The notes: generated from the letters alone by a model not told the origin. 64,000 bases of DNA from Pseudomonadota bacterium (GCA_023451825.1 JAEXYA010000028.1:62001-126000); one strand, 5' to 3'. Counted from the first letter of the stretch, positions 18,365 to 27,022 are shown. Numbers and translations: made by a program.

Positions 18365-18415
18365 GTTTGGAATCTTTCATGGGTTCACGAAAGGCGTGGC
18401 GCCGAAAAAACAAAA

Positions 18416-18513
18416 GCCAGAGCTTCAGAAGAATTGCGCAAGACTCCGAGACGCTTCGCAACCTTTGCGAAATCGGCGTCCAGCGAGCCTGCCAAACCTT
18501 CTGAAGTTCTGGC
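18416..18513 (-). promoter_or_regulatory. Long structured hairpin in the rpsO-pnp leader
   Basis: The arms GCCAGAGCTTCAGAAG (18416-18431) and CTTCTGAAGTTCTGGC (18498-18513) pair over 16 positions with one mismatch. Nested inside is a second stem, GACGC-TTCGCAA with TTGCGAA-(atcg)-GCGTC (about 18450-18480). On the minus strand this is in the 5' leader of pnp, 52 nt upstream of its start. An RNase III processing or autoregulatory site is the most likely role by analogy with E. coli; part of a repeat element is an alternative. Confidence 0.72.
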
Positions 18514-18702
18514 TTGTGAATTTCGAATGGCGTCCATCCTTCCGATGGTCGCGGTTTGGAGCCTTCTAGCTCCACGCCGCGCGACAGGCTCCTTGCCCGT
18601 CATCGCCCAGCTGCCGGATTGCGGCTGGACGCTATCGTGCGGGCCACTCTGGCCTGCACTACGTGATGGCATGGGAATCTTTTGAGGATCGTCCATGCGA
18701 AA

Positions 18703-18725
18703 ACGCGCGCAAACGATGCGCGCGT
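18703..18725 (-). terminator. Possible terminator or processing hairpin after rpsO
   Basis: ACGCGCGC and GCGCGCGT arms with a 7-nt loop, followed on the minus strand by TTTTC. It starts 8 nt past the rpsO stop. The short U-tract suggests partial termination between rpsO and pnp. Confidence 0.5.
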
Positions 18726-18733
18726 CAATTCGC

Positions 18734-19003
18734 TTAGCGGCGAATGTTGTGCTTTGCGAGCAGGGCCTTGTACCGGGCCTCGTCCTTCTTCTTGATGTAA
18801 TCGAGAAGCGAACGACGGGTGGACACCAGCTTCAGCAGACCACGACGGGAATGGTTGTCCTTCGTGTGGGTCTTGAAGTGTTCGGTGAGGTTCACGATGC
18901 GCTCCGAGAGGATGGCAACCTGAACCTCAGGCGAACCGGTATCGCCGGTCTTGAGGGCCGAGTTCTTGATGACTTCCGCTTTGCGTTCTGCGGCAATCGA
19001 CAT
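18734..19003 (-). CDS. rpsO: 30S ribosomal protein S15
   Basis: Protein of 89 residues, exact family length. Near the N-terminus KTGDTGSPEVQ and, in the middle, HTKDNHSRRGLL are diagnostic; the second is the 16S rRNA and h22 contact region. S15 is a primary binder of 16S rRNA needed for 30S platform assembly. The gene starts 2 bp after truB ends, so it is co-transcribed and perhaps translationally coupled. In E. coli S15 represses its own translation through a pseudoknot; with only 2 bp before the start here, such a structure would have to lie in truB. Confidence 0.98.
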   Translation of the reverse strand: MSIAAERKAEVIKNSALKTGDTGSPEVQVAILSERIVNLTEHFKTHTKDNHSRRGLLKLVSTRRSLLDYIKKKDEARYKALLAKHNIRR

Positions 19004-19005
19004 CG

Positions 19006-20085
19006 TCAGTGACTTTCTTTTTGCACCGGATTGGCAGTCAATCCGGAAAGGTTGAACACGCGCTTGGGGATGAGTTCACCATTGCTGAGTTCGGCGAGGG
19101 CCAGTAACCGGCCCGACACCGTGACATAAACCGTGCCATTGCAATGAGGCGCATCCCGTCCGCGCAACAAGACGGCCTGGCCCCGATGGAGCCTTGCCGC
19201 ATCCGACCGTGTGACGGCCAGCGCCGGGATGTCGTCCAGCGCGGTCTCAACGGGCAGTAGCGCGTCGGCGAGGTTTCCCTCGCCAGACGCGGCTCTATCG
19301 CACAAAGCCTCCAATTCTGCCAGTGGAATCATGTCAGCTTCGGCGAAGGGTCCGACCAGGGTCCGGCGCAGCGACGAGATGTGGCCGTAGCAGCCGAGCA
19401 GGCGGCCGATGTCACGGGCCAGCGCGCGCACATAGGTGCCCTTGCCGCACTCGGCCTCGAACACGGCATGGTCGTTATCTGGTTGTTCTGTCAGCACTAA
19501 TTCGTGGATCACAACGGGGCGCGGCACCAGCGGGACGGTCTCGCCGTCGCGCGCGAGGTCATAGGCGCGCTCGCCCTGGATCTTGATGGCCGAATATTGC
19601 GGCGGGGTCTGCTCGATATTGCCGGTAAATTGCGGCAGCAGTGCGCGGATCTGCTCGGCCGTTGGCCGAGCGTCCGAGGTCTGGGTGACACGGCCTTCGG
19701 TGTCGTCGGTATCGCGCTCGGCGCCCCAGGCGACGGTGAAGCGATAGCGCTTGCGGCCATCCATCACGAAAGGAACGGTCTTGGTGGCTTCGCCCAGCGC
19801 AATCGGCAGGCCGCCGGACGCGAGCGGATCGAGGGTGCCGGCGTGGCCGGCGCGCTTGGCCTGAAACAGACGCTTGGCGACCGCGACCGCCTGGGTCGAG
19901 GTCATGCCGAGCGGCTTGTCGAGAATGACCCAGCCATGGACGTCGCGCTTGTCGCGGCGAACCTGACCCTGGCGTTGCTTGCCGCCCTGATGGCGCGGAT
20001 CATTATGGCCGCGCGGCGTCTGGGCGCCCTGCGGAAGTGGCGACACTTCCACGCCGGTTTCGGTCTTGATCGTCGTCACAGTCAT
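19006..20085 (-). CDS. truB: tRNA pseudouridine(55) synthase
   Basis: Enzyme of 359 residues making pseudouridine at position 55 of the T-loop in tRNAs. A basic, flexible N-terminal extension of about 45 residues precedes the catalytic core (GWVILDKPLGMTSTQAV). The catalytic Asp is D86 in GHAGTLDPLASG. The C-terminal PUA-like region follows. ATG 20085 overlaps the rbfA stop by four bases (ATGA), implying translational coupling. The extension makes it longer than E. coli TruB (314 residues). Confidence 0.97.
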   Translation of the reverse strand: MTVTTIKTETGVEVSPLPQGAQTPRGHNDPRHQGGKQRQGQVRRDKRDVHGWVILDKPLGMTSTQAVAVAKRLFQAKRAGHAGTLDPLASGGLPIALGEATKTVPFVMDGRKRYRFTVAWGAERDTDDTEGRVTQTSDARPTAEQIRALLPQFTGNIEQTPPQYSAIKIQGERAYDLARDGETVPLVPRPVVIHELVLTEQPDNDHAVFEAECGKGTYVRALARDIGRLLGCYGHISSLRRTLVGPFAEADMIPLAELEALCDRAASGEGNLADALLPVETALDDIPALAVTRSDAARLHRGQAVLLRGRDAPHCNGTVYVTVSGRLLALAELSNGELIPKRVFNLSGLTANPVQKESH

Positions 20086-20510
20086 TCTTCGTTGTCCGAG
20101 TCTTTATCTGGGTCTTGTTTGAGGTCACGCGCCACCGCGGGGGTGCGCAAGAGTTTGTCGATGCGCTCGGCTTCGTCGAAACGTTCGTCGATGCGGAAGC
20201 GCAGATCGGGCGCGTATTTCAGGTTCACCCGATGCGCAGCTTCGGTGCGCAGGAAGCTCTTGTTCGCAGCCAGTGCCTTCAGCACGGGCTCGGTGTTCTT
20301 GCCGCCGAGCGGCATCACATAGACGGTGGCCAGCTTGAGGTCCGGAGACATCCGCACCTCCGGCACCGTGATGATGTTGGTCTGCAGCACGGGATCGTAG
20401 ACCCCACCCTGCGAGAGGATATCGGCGATCGCGTGGCGCATCAGTTCGCCGACGCGCAATTGACGCTGCGAGCCGCCGGGCGTCGCAGACTTTTGATGAT
20501 GCTTGGGCAT
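20082..20510 (-). CDS. rbfA: 30S ribosome-binding factor A
   Basis: Protein of 142 residues with a KH-like fold that binds 30S precursors and promotes late 16S maturation. ATG 20510 is chosen because an AGGACAG site lies just upstream and the usual MPKHHQ start follows; a longer frame to 20564 runs into the repeat element. Conserved features are RVGELMRHAIADIL, VRMSPDLKLATVYV and LRFRIDERFDEAERID. It ends in an acidic tail and overlaps truB by four bases. Confidence 0.96.
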   Translation of the reverse strand: MPKHHQKSATPGGSQRQLRVGELMRHAIADILSQGGVYDPVLQTNIITVPEVRMSPDLKLATVYVMPLGGKNTEPVLKALAANKSFLRTEAAHRVNLKYAPDLRFRIDERFDEAERIDKLLRTPAVARDLKQDPDKDSDNEE

Positions 20511-20531
20511 CTGTCCTAGCCACAATAAAGC

Positions 20532-20625
20532 GACGTCATGGCCGGGAGTATCCCGGCCATCCACGTCTAGTGCTGTGAAAACGAAAGACGTGGATGCCCG
20601 GCATGATTACGCCGGGCATGACGTC
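20532..20625. repeat. Palindromic element inside the rimP-pnp operon
   Basis: Inverted repeat with outer arms GACGTCATGGCCGGG and GCCGGGCATGACGTC and inner GGCCATCCACGTCT / AGACGTGGATGCC. It is in the 149-bp infB-rbfA gap and must be transcribed in the operon, where the RNA hairpin could set differential stability. Confidence 0.82.
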
Positions 20626-20659
20626 CTTACTTAAATCCGGCTGTCTGTAAGACTTGGAC

Positions 20660-23533
20660 TTACAGCGAGCGCTGGATGGTCTCGATGCGATAACACTCGA
20701 TCACGTCACCGGCACGCATGTCGGAGTAGTTCTCGAACGCCATGCCGCATTCCTGGCCTGACGCAACTTCCTTCACTTCGTCCTTGAAGCGCTTCAGCGT
20801 CGATAGCTTGCCTTCGTGAACGACGACGTTGTCGCGGATCAGGCGCACATTCGCGCCGCGTTCCACGGTGCCGTCGGTGACGCGGCAACCCGCAACCTTG
20901 CCGACCTTCGAGATGTTGAACACTTCGAGGATCTGCGCATTGCCCAGCATGGTTTCGCGCAGCGTCGGCGCGAGCAGGCCGGACATGGCCTTCTTCACGT
21001 CATCCACGAGATCGTAGATGATGTTGTAGTAGCGGATTTCGATGCCGTTGCGCTTGGCCAGCGCGGTCGCTTCCTTGTTGGCGCGCACCGAGAAGCCGAT
21101 GATGGCGGCGTTGAAGCCTTCCGCCAGCGTGACGTCCGATTCCGAGATGCCGCCGACGCCTGCATGCAGGATGCGGGCAGCGACTTCGTCGGTGCCGAGC
21201 TTCTCCAGCGAGCCGAGGATGGCTTCCAGCGAGCCCTGCACGTCGGCCTTGATGACCAGCGGGAAGTCCTTGCGGCCCGAGGTCTTCAGCTGGCTCATCA
21301 TCTGCTCGAGCGAGCCGCGCATGCCGGAGGCGGATGCGGCGGACTTCTCACGCTTCTGATGCGTACGATAGTCGGTGATCTCGCGGGCGCGGGCTTCGTT
21401 GACCACGACGGCCATACGATCACCTGCTTCCGGCGGACCGTTGAAGCCGAGCACTTCGACCGGAACCGACGGACCGGCTTCGGTGATCTGCTCGCCCTGG
21501 TCGGAGATCAGCGCGCGGACACGGCCCATTTCCGAACCGGCCACGATGATGTCGCCGATGCGCAGCGTGCCGCGCTGAACCAGCACGGTGGCCACCGGAC
21601 CACGACCACGATCGAGCTTGGCTTCGATCACGGTGCCTTCCGCCGGACGCTCCGAATTGGTCTTGAGGTCGAGAATTTCGGCCTGCAGCGCAACCATTTC
21701 GAGCAGCTTGTCGAGATTGGTCTTGTTCTTCGCCGACACTTCGACGTCGACGACGTCGCCGCCGAAGGATTCGACCTGCACGTCGTGCTGCAGAAGCTCG
21801 GTGCGCACGCGCTCCGCCTTCGCATCCGGCTTGTCGATCTTGTTGATCGCCACGATGATCGGGACACCCGCCGCCTTGGCGTGGTTGATGGCTTCGATCG
21901 TCTGCGGCATCACGCCGTCATCGGCCGCCACCACGAGGATGACGATGTCGGTGACCTTGGCGCCGCGGGCGCGCATCGCGGTGAACGCGGCGTGGCCCGG
22001 CGTATCGATGAAGGTGATCTTCTTGCCGCTTTCCGGCGAGGTGACCTGATAGGCGCCGATATGCTGGGTGATGCCACCGGCTTCACCCGACACGACATTG
22101 GCCTGACGCAGCGCGTCGAGCAGCGAGGTCTTGCCGTGGTCCACGTGACCCATGACGGTCACGACCGGCGAACGGGTTTCCGTATCCGTCGAGTCATCGG
22201 CGACGTCGAACAGGCCTTCTTCAACGTCCGACGCGGCGACGCGCTTGACGGTGTGGCCCAGTTCTTCGGCGATCAGCTGCGCGGTATCGGAATCGATCAC
22301 GTCGGTGATCTTGTGCATCGCGCCCTGCTTCATCAGCATGCGGATGATGTCCACCGCGCGCTCCGCCATGCGGTTCGCGAGTTCCTGGATGGTGATCGCT
22401 TCCGGAATGATCACTTCGCGGACGAGCTTTTCCTTCGGCTCGTTCGACTGATGACCCTTCAGGCGCTGGGTACGACGACGGAACGAGGCGACCGAACGCT
22501 CGCGCACGTCGCCGGCCGACAGCGCGGTGACGACGGTGAGACGGCCACGTTCCTTCTGCGGACCAGGCTTGGCGGCCATCTTCGGCGCCATGACCGGACG
22601 GGCCGGGCTGCCGGGGCGGCGAATGACGCGCGGCGCCTCGTCCTCGTCGCTGCCATCGGCAGCAACGGCCGGACGGCCGGACGTCGTGGCGATCGGCGCG
22701 CGGGCGGTGGTGTTGGTGCGGGCAGCGGCCTTGGCCTTGGCTTCCGCCTCGGCCTCGCGGCGCTTGGCTTCGGCTTCCGCCTTGCGCTTGGCCTCTTCTT
22801 CCAGACGATGGCGCTCTTCCTCGGCCTTGCGACGGGCCTCGGCAGCTTCGCGCTCCATCTGCTCCTTGTATTCCTTGGTATTGCGGCGGGCCGCTTCGGC
22901 CTCGGCAATACGGCGCTCTTCGACTTCGCGGGCGCGCGCATCGGCGAGCGCGCTGGCGCGGGCGTTACGCTCTTCCTCAGTCAGCGTGCGCAGCACGACG
23001 CCGGAGCCTGAGCGCTGCGGCGGCTGCGGGCGGCCCGAACCACCACGCGGCGGCGGCGAAGCCGAACGCGAGGGAGCCGAGGGCGCACGGGACGACGAGC
23101 CGGACGACGAGGTTCGGACCGGAGCCGAAGGCGCAGCCGGACGAACCGGCGCGGCCGGTGCAGCGGCGCGCACGGGAGCCGCCGGCGCAGCAGCCACAGG
23201 AGCCGGAGCCACCGGAGCAGCAGCAGGCGTCGGCGCAGGAGCGGCAGCAACAGGAGCCGGTGCAGCAGGCTTCGGCGCGGCAGGCGCCGGCGCAGCAGCA
23301 ACAGGCGCGGCCGGAGCAGGTGTCGGCGCGGGAGCGGGTGCAGCCGGTTCAGGCGTGCTCACGGCGGCTTCACCGGGAATGCGGCGCTTGCCGCGTTTCT
23401 CGACGACCACCTGCTTGCTACGGCCCTGGCTGAAGCTCTGGCGCACAGTGCTCTGCTCGACGCGCGGCTTCAGCGTCAAGGTCTTGCTGGGAACGCTCAG
23501 AGTCTTGTCGCCAGGCGTTTTCGTATCAACCAT
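20660..23533 (-). CDS. infB: Translation initiation factor IF-2
   Basis: Protein of 957 residues. An N-terminal low-complexity region rich in Ala and Pro (about residues 55-150) and a charged, coiled-coil-like Glu/Arg/Ala region (about 185-270) precede the IF2N domain and the G domain. G1 is GHVDHGKT near residue 461, with DTPGHAAF (G3) and NKIDKPDA (G4) following. The C-terminal domains that bind fMet-tRNA follow. IF-2 delivers initiator tRNA to the 30S subunit and promotes subunit joining. ATG 23533 follows an AGGACT site. The fourth gene of the operon. Confidence 0.98.
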   Translation of the reverse strand: MVDTKTPGDKTLSVPSKTLTLKPRVEQSTVRQSFSQGRSKQVVVEKRGKRRIPGEAAVSTPEPAAPAPAPTPAPAAPVAAAPAPAAPKPAAPAPVAAAPAPTPAAAPVAPAPVAAAPAAPVRAAAPAAPVRPAAPSAPVRTSSSGSSSRAPSAPSRSASPPPRGGSGRPQPPQRSGSGVVLRTLTEEERNARASALADARAREVEERRIAEAEAARRNTKEYKEQMEREAAEARRKAEEERHRLEEEAKRKAEAEAKRREAEAEAKAKAAARTNTTARAPIATTSGRPAVAADGSDEDEAPRVIRRPGSPARPVMAPKMAAKPGPQKERGRLTVVTALSAGDVRERSVASFRRRTQRLKGHQSNEPKEKLVREVIIPEAITIQELANRMAERAVDIIRMLMKQGAMHKITDVIDSDTAQLIAEELGHTVKRVAASDVEEGLFDVADDSTDTETRSPVVTVMGHVDHGKTSLLDALRQANVVSGEAGGITQHIGAYQVTSPESGKKITFIDTPGHAAFTAMRARGAKVTDIVILVVAADDGVMPQTIEAINHAKAAGVPIIVAINKIDKPDAKAERVRTELLQHDVQVESFGGDVVDVEVSAKNKTNLDKLLEMVALQAEILDLKTNSERPAEGTVIEAKLDRGRGPVATVLVQRGTLRIGDIIVAGSEMGRVRALISDQGEQITEAGPSVPVEVLGFNGPPEAGDRMAVVVNEARAREITDYRTHQKREKSAASASGMRGSLEQMMSQLKTSGRKDFPLVIKADVQGSLEAILGSLEKLGTDEVAARILHAGVGGISESDVTLAEGFNAAIIGFSVRANKEATALAKRNGIEIRYYNIIYDLVDDVKKAMSGLLAPTLRETMLGNAQILEVFNISKVGKVAGCRVTDGTVERGANVRLIRDNVVVHEGKLSTLKRFKDEVKEVASGQECGMAFENYSDMRAGDVIECYRIETIQRSL

Positions 23534-23591
23534 TCAGCAGTCCTAGTCCTTTTGCGGTGTGCGCGGTCGCACATTCGTCATCGTTCGAATT

Positions 23592-24323
23592 TCAATCGGC
23601 GAAATCGTCGTCCGGCGGCGCCGTGTCCGGCGACGCATGGGTCTTCGATGGTTTGGCGCTTGCGTTGATGTCAGCGTCAGCCATCCGGTATCGGACCAGG
23701 TTCTGGCTGCGCGACAGGAACGTTTTGCCCGCCGGGCCTGTCAGCACGGCAGCATGTATCACATTTGACCGCCCCAATGCCAAATCCAATTCGTCGCTAT
23801 GAAGCAACGAAATGATGGGAATCGGCGCGGCTTGGTCGTCGAATTCGGCGTTCTGGCGGGCAATGCCGTCCAGTTTGCGGATGCCGTCGGCGGCACCGTT
23901 GGTAGCATGCAACAAGATTCCGGCCGTATTACGCCGCAAAGCGTCCTCGACCTTGGTGAATCCCGAGACGACCGACCCGGCCTTGGCCACCATGGCCAAT
24001 GCCTCGATCACGCCGCGCAGCATCAATTTATCGGTTTCATCGGCGAGATCCGCCGACGGATTGACGTTGGTCTTGAAGCCCCGGGCGAACAGATTGCGTT
24101 TCACCGCCGTGGCCACGGCCTCATGCGAGGCCGAAATCCACATGCCCCGGCCCGGCAGCTTGCGCTTGAGGTCGGGAACAGGCTCGCCCGCGGGCGACAG
24201 GACGAAACGGATCAGTTCATCGATCGGACGCACCTGCCGTGAGACCACGCACATCCGCTCAGTCCCCGATTTGGTGTCTCGGGGGCCGCGATCAAGATCT
24301 GCGGGGTCAGCAATGGCAAGCAT
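23592..24323 (-). CDS. ylxR: RNA-binding protein, YlxR/RnpM-like with L7Ae-like C-terminus
   Basis: Protein of 243 residues. The N-terminal YlxR (DUF448) domain contains ERMCVVSRQ and GRGMWIS, the family motif for RNA binding, around residues 22-62. The middle part (LLHATNGAADGIRKLD) resembles a ribosomal L7Ae-like domain. The tail is acidic (PPDDDFAD). In Bacillus YlxR/RnpM modulates RNase P; in Rhizobiales the gene invariably sits between nusA and infB, as here. Its own function in this group is not established. Confidence 0.92.
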   Translation of the reverse strand: MLAIADPADLDRGPRDTKSGTERMCVVSRQVRPIDELIRFVLSPAGEPVPDLKRKLPGRGMWISASHEAVATAVKRNLFARGFKTNVNPSADLADETDKLMLRGVIEALAMVAKAGSVVSGFTKVEDALRRNTAGILLHATNGAADGIRKLDGIARQNAEFDDQAAPIPIISLLHSDELDLALGRSNVIHAAVLTGPAGKTFLSRSQNLVRYRMADADINASAKPSKTHASPDTAPPDDDFAD

Positions 24324-24338
24324 GCGTGCGGCATGTCC

Positions 24339-25946
24339 TTACGCTTCGGCTTCTTCGGACTCGGGCTCGGCGCCCGCATCCAGATCCTCACGGGTGATCC
24401 AGCCGGCCACGACACGGGCCTCCATGATCATCCGCTCGGCGTCTTCACGCGACATCTCGTTGGCATCGAGATAGCCGGCATGCTTCACCGGCTCGGAACC
24501 TTCCTTGCGCTCGGTCCAGCCGACGATGTCATCGGTGGCGCAGCCCGCGAGGTCTTCGACGGTCTTGACGTCGTTTTCGCCGAACTTGACCATCATCTGC
24601 AGCGTCACGCCGGGCACGTCGCGCAGCGCTTCATCGACGCCGAGCTCCTTGCAACGGGCGCTCAGCTCGGCTTCCTGCTGTTCGAGATATTCGCGCGCAC
24701 GGCTCTGCAGCTCGTCGGCGGTCTCGTCGTCGAAGCCTTCGATGCTGGACAGTTCCTTGGCATCCACCAGCGCCAGTTCTTCGACATTGGTGAAGCCTTC
24801 CGAGGCCAGCAGCTGGCCGACGACTTCGTCGACATTCAGCGCTTCCATGAACACACGGGTGGCGTTTTCGAAATCGGCCTGGCGACGCTCGGATTCTTCC
24901 TGCTCGGTGAGGATGTCGATGTCCCAGCCGGTCAGCTGCGAAGCGAGGCGCACGTTCTGGCCGCGGCGGCCGATGGCCAGCGAGAGCTGGTTGTTGGTGT
25001 CCGGCACCACGACTTCGATACGCTCGCGGTCTTCGTCGATGACGACCTTTGAGACTTCCGCCGGCGCCAGCGCGTTCACCACGAAGGTGGCGATATCCGG
25101 CGACCACGGAATGATGTCGATCTTTTCGCCCTGCAGCTCGTTCACCACGGCCTGCACGCGCGAACCGCGCATACCGACGCAGGCGCCGACCGGATCCACC
25201 GACGAGTCACGCGAGATCACGCCGATCTTGGCGCGCGAACCGGGATCACGGGCAACCGCCTTGATCTCGACGATGCCGTCATAGATTTCCGGCACTTCCT
25301 GCGCAAAGAGCTTCGCCATGAACTGCGGATGGGTGCGCGACAGGAAGATCTGCGGGCCGCGGGTCTCGCGACGCACGTCGAACACATAGGCACGCACGCG
25401 GTCGCCATTGCGGAACACTTCGCGCGGCAGCATTTCGTCGCGGCGGACGATGGCTTCGCCACGGCCGAGATCGACGATGACAGAGCCGTATTCGACGCGC
25501 TTGACGACGCCGTTGACGATCTCGCCGATGCGATCCTTGAATTCCTGATACTGACGGTCACGCTCGGCTTCGCGCACCTTCTGCACGATGACCTGCTTGG
25601 CCGACTGCGCGGCGATACGGCCATATTCCAGCGGCGGCAGCGTATCGGCGATGGTGTCGCCGACCTGCGCACCCGGATTGGCGCGTTGCGCGTCGTTGAG
25701 CGAGATCTGGTTCGACGCGTTCTCGACATCCTCGACAACCAGCATGTGGCGGGTCAGCGAGAGCTGGCCGGTCTTCGGATGGATTTCGGCGTGAACATCG
25801 GTTTCCGAGCCGTAACGCGCGCGCGCTGCCTTGGCGATCGCCTCTTCCATCGCCGAGATGACGATGCCGCGATCAATCGTTTTCTCGCGGGCAACGGCGT
25901 CGGCGATCTGCAAGAGTTCAAGTCGGTTGGCGCTGATAGCGGCCAT
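24339..25946 (-). CDS. nusA: Transcription termination/antitermination factor NusA
   Basis: Protein of 535 residues with the N-terminal RNA polymerase-binding domain (residues 1-125), S1 domain (VVKRVEYGSVIVDLGRGEA-like, near 135-200), tandem KH domains (IGVISRDSSVDPVGACVG; LAIGRRGQNVRLAS) and C-terminal acidic repeats with helix-hairpin-helix character. It binds the elongating polymerase and modulates pausing, termination and rRNA antitermination. It starts 3 bp after rimP ends, so the two are tightly coupled. It may also act on the attenuator ahead of rimP. Confidence 0.98.
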   Translation of the reverse strand: MAAISANRLELLQIADAVAREKTIDRGIVISAMEEAIAKAARARYGSETDVHAEIHPKTGQLSLTRHMLVVEDVENASNQISLNDAQRANPGAQVGDTIADTLPPLEYGRIAAQSAKQVIVQKVREAERDRQYQEFKDRIGEIVNGVVKRVEYGSVIVDLGRGEAIVRRDEMLPREVFRNGDRVRAYVFDVRRETRGPQIFLSRTHPQFMAKLFAQEVPEIYDGIVEIKAVARDPGSRAKIGVISRDSSVDPVGACVGMRGSRVQAVVNELQGEKIDIIPWSPDIATFVVNALAPAEVSKVVIDEDRERIEVVVPDTNNQLSLAIGRRGQNVRLASQLTGWDIDILTEQEESERRQADFENATRVFMEALNVDEVVGQLLASEGFTNVEELALVDAKELSSIEGFDDETADELQSRAREYLEQQEAELSARCKELGVDEALRDVPGVTLQMMVKFGENDVKTVEDLAGCATDDIVGWTERKEGSEPVKHAGYLDANEMSREDAERMIMEARVVAGWITREDLDAGAEPESEEAEA

Positions 25947-25949
25947 GGC

Positions 25950-26732
25950 TCAGTCTCCTTCGGGGGAATCGATATCGCCGCGGCGCTTGGCTTCAGCGGC
26001 GAGGCGGTGGGCCTTGGTGTTTTTCGGCGGCGGCTTCTTGGCAGTCTTCGCAGCCTTGCCCTTGGGCTTCGGCGCAAAACTCTTCTTCGGATCGCTGCGC
26101 TTGGCATGCGGCGCCGGCGGCGGTGCGAGACCGAGTTCGCGCTTGAGATCTTCCTCGGCATGCTTGCCGCGGCGCATGGACTCGGCGACCAGCTCGTCGG
26201 TCAGCACCAGATTGGCGCTGCCGATATCTTCCATCGGCAAACGGGTGATCGGGTCTTCGCCGTCGCGCGCGCCTTCGCGGTCGATGAGGACTTCGCCGCC
26301 TTCGACGGCGCTGATCCAGCCGCGAAAACGCTTACGGCCGCCGACGGCAACCGCCATATCCACCTTCACGAGATGGCTGATATAGCGCTCGAAATCCGAA
26401 CGACGCACCAGGGGACGATCGATGCCCGGCGATGAAATCTCCAGCCGATAGGCGCGCTGGATCGGATCCTCGATATCGAGCACCGGCGACAGCGCATTCG
26501 AAATCGCTTCGCAATCCTCGACCTGCATCGAGCCATCGGGCCGCTCGGCCATGATCTGCACGGTGCAGCCCGCTTCGGCGGAAATCTTGATGCGCACCAG
26601 CCGATAGCCCATGCCTTCGAGCACCGGCGTCGCAATGGCCGCCACGCGCGCGCCGGCACCAGGCTCGACGACCAGACGCGGCTCGGCGAGCAGCTCGGCA
26701 TCATTCATGGTGGGCAGGGTCGGATCAGTCAT
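25950..26732 (-). CDS. rimP: Ribosome maturation factor RimP
   Basis: Protein of 260 residues needed for 30S maturation. The N-terminal alpha-beta domain contains YRLVRIKIS and EDCEAISNALSPVLD; the central SSPGIDRPL motif is diagnostic; the SH3-like C-terminal domain contains GRKRFRGWI. A Lys/Pro-rich tail of about 60 residues extends beyond the E. coli protein (150 residues), as in other Bradyrhizobiaceae. It is the first gene of the operon and lies behind a leader with a promoter and terminator-like hairpin. Confidence 0.96.
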   Translation of the reverse strand: MTDPTLPTMNDAELLAEPRLVVEPGAGARVAAIATPVLEGMGYRLVRIKISAEAGCTVQIMAERPDGSMQVEDCEAISNALSPVLDIEDPIQRAYRLEISSPGIDRPLVRRSDFERYISHLVKVDMAVAVGGRKRFRGWISAVEGGEVLIDREGARDGEDPITRLPMEDIGSANLVLTDELVAESMRRGKHAEEDLKRELGLAPPPAPHAKRSDPKKSFAPKPKGKAAKTAKKPPPKNTKAHRLAAEAKRRGDIDSPEGD

Positions 26733-26773
26733 AGGGCGTGCAGCAATCCAGGTTTGGGGTCGGTTCAGGTAAT

Positions 26774-26833
26774 AAAAAAGAGCGGGTCCCCGGGGGCCCC
26801 ACTCTCAAACGATCTGTATGAGAACTGTAAGTT
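26774..26833 (-). promoter_or_regulatory. rimP leader: attenuator-like RNA with intrinsic terminator
   Basis: Between the promoter and rimP the minus-strand RNA contains a hairpin GAGTGGGGCC...GGACCCGCTC (26780-26804) followed directly by TTTTTT, an intrinsic terminator placed before the operon. Immediately upstream, TTCTCA and TGAGAG can pair and overlap the terminator's 5' arm, giving a candidate antiterminator. This corresponds to the rimP-leader element described computationally in alphaproteobacteria (recalled from literature, not searched). It implies control of the whole operon by read-through. Confidence 0.72.
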
Positions 26834-26839
26834 GCGGCC

Positions 26840-26868
26840 GATATAGCCCTTTTTCGGCGGGACGGCAA
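26840..26868 (-). promoter_or_regulatory. Promoter of the rimP-pnp operon
   Basis: On the minus strand TTGCCG (26863-26868) and TATATC (26840-26845) are separated by exactly 17 bp, a good housekeeping sigma-factor match. Transcription would begin near 26833, just before the leader terminator. Confidence 0.65.
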
Positions 26869-26966
26869 GGGCGGGATTCAATGCCGCGCCGCTCGCATCG
26901 GAACCTGTTCCGTGTTAAGTGACTGTAAACTCTGGCATCTATGGCTTTCCAACCTAACCCTTCCTT

Positions 26967-27000
26967 CACAAAGCCCCTCTAGGTTATGCGGGCCTTTGTG
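26967..27000. promoter_or_regulatory. CACAAAG/CTTTGTG inverted repeat upstream of the DUF2336 gene
   Basis: CACAAAGCCC and GGGCCTTTGTG form an imperfect inverted repeat spanning 34 bp and ending 22 bp before the DUF2336 start. It may be an operator or a leader hairpin. No regulator can be assigned. Confidence 0.45.
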
Positions 27001-27022
27001 TTGGCGTAGTTGAGTAATCTGA

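Noticed and set aside
16412..18685. A 757-codon plus-strand frame opposite pnp
   Set aside because: It is antisense to a conserved gene, rich in His, Asp and Arg as typical of antisense translation, and matches no family I recognise.
20816..23011. A 731-codon plus-strand frame opposite infB
   Set aside because: Same antisense pattern; the minus strand encodes a fully conserved IF-2.
26733..27022. A tRNA upstream of rimP as in the E. coli metY-rimP operon
   Set aside because: No cloverleaf or T-loop consensus is seen; the region holds a promoter, a leader terminator and an inverted repeat.
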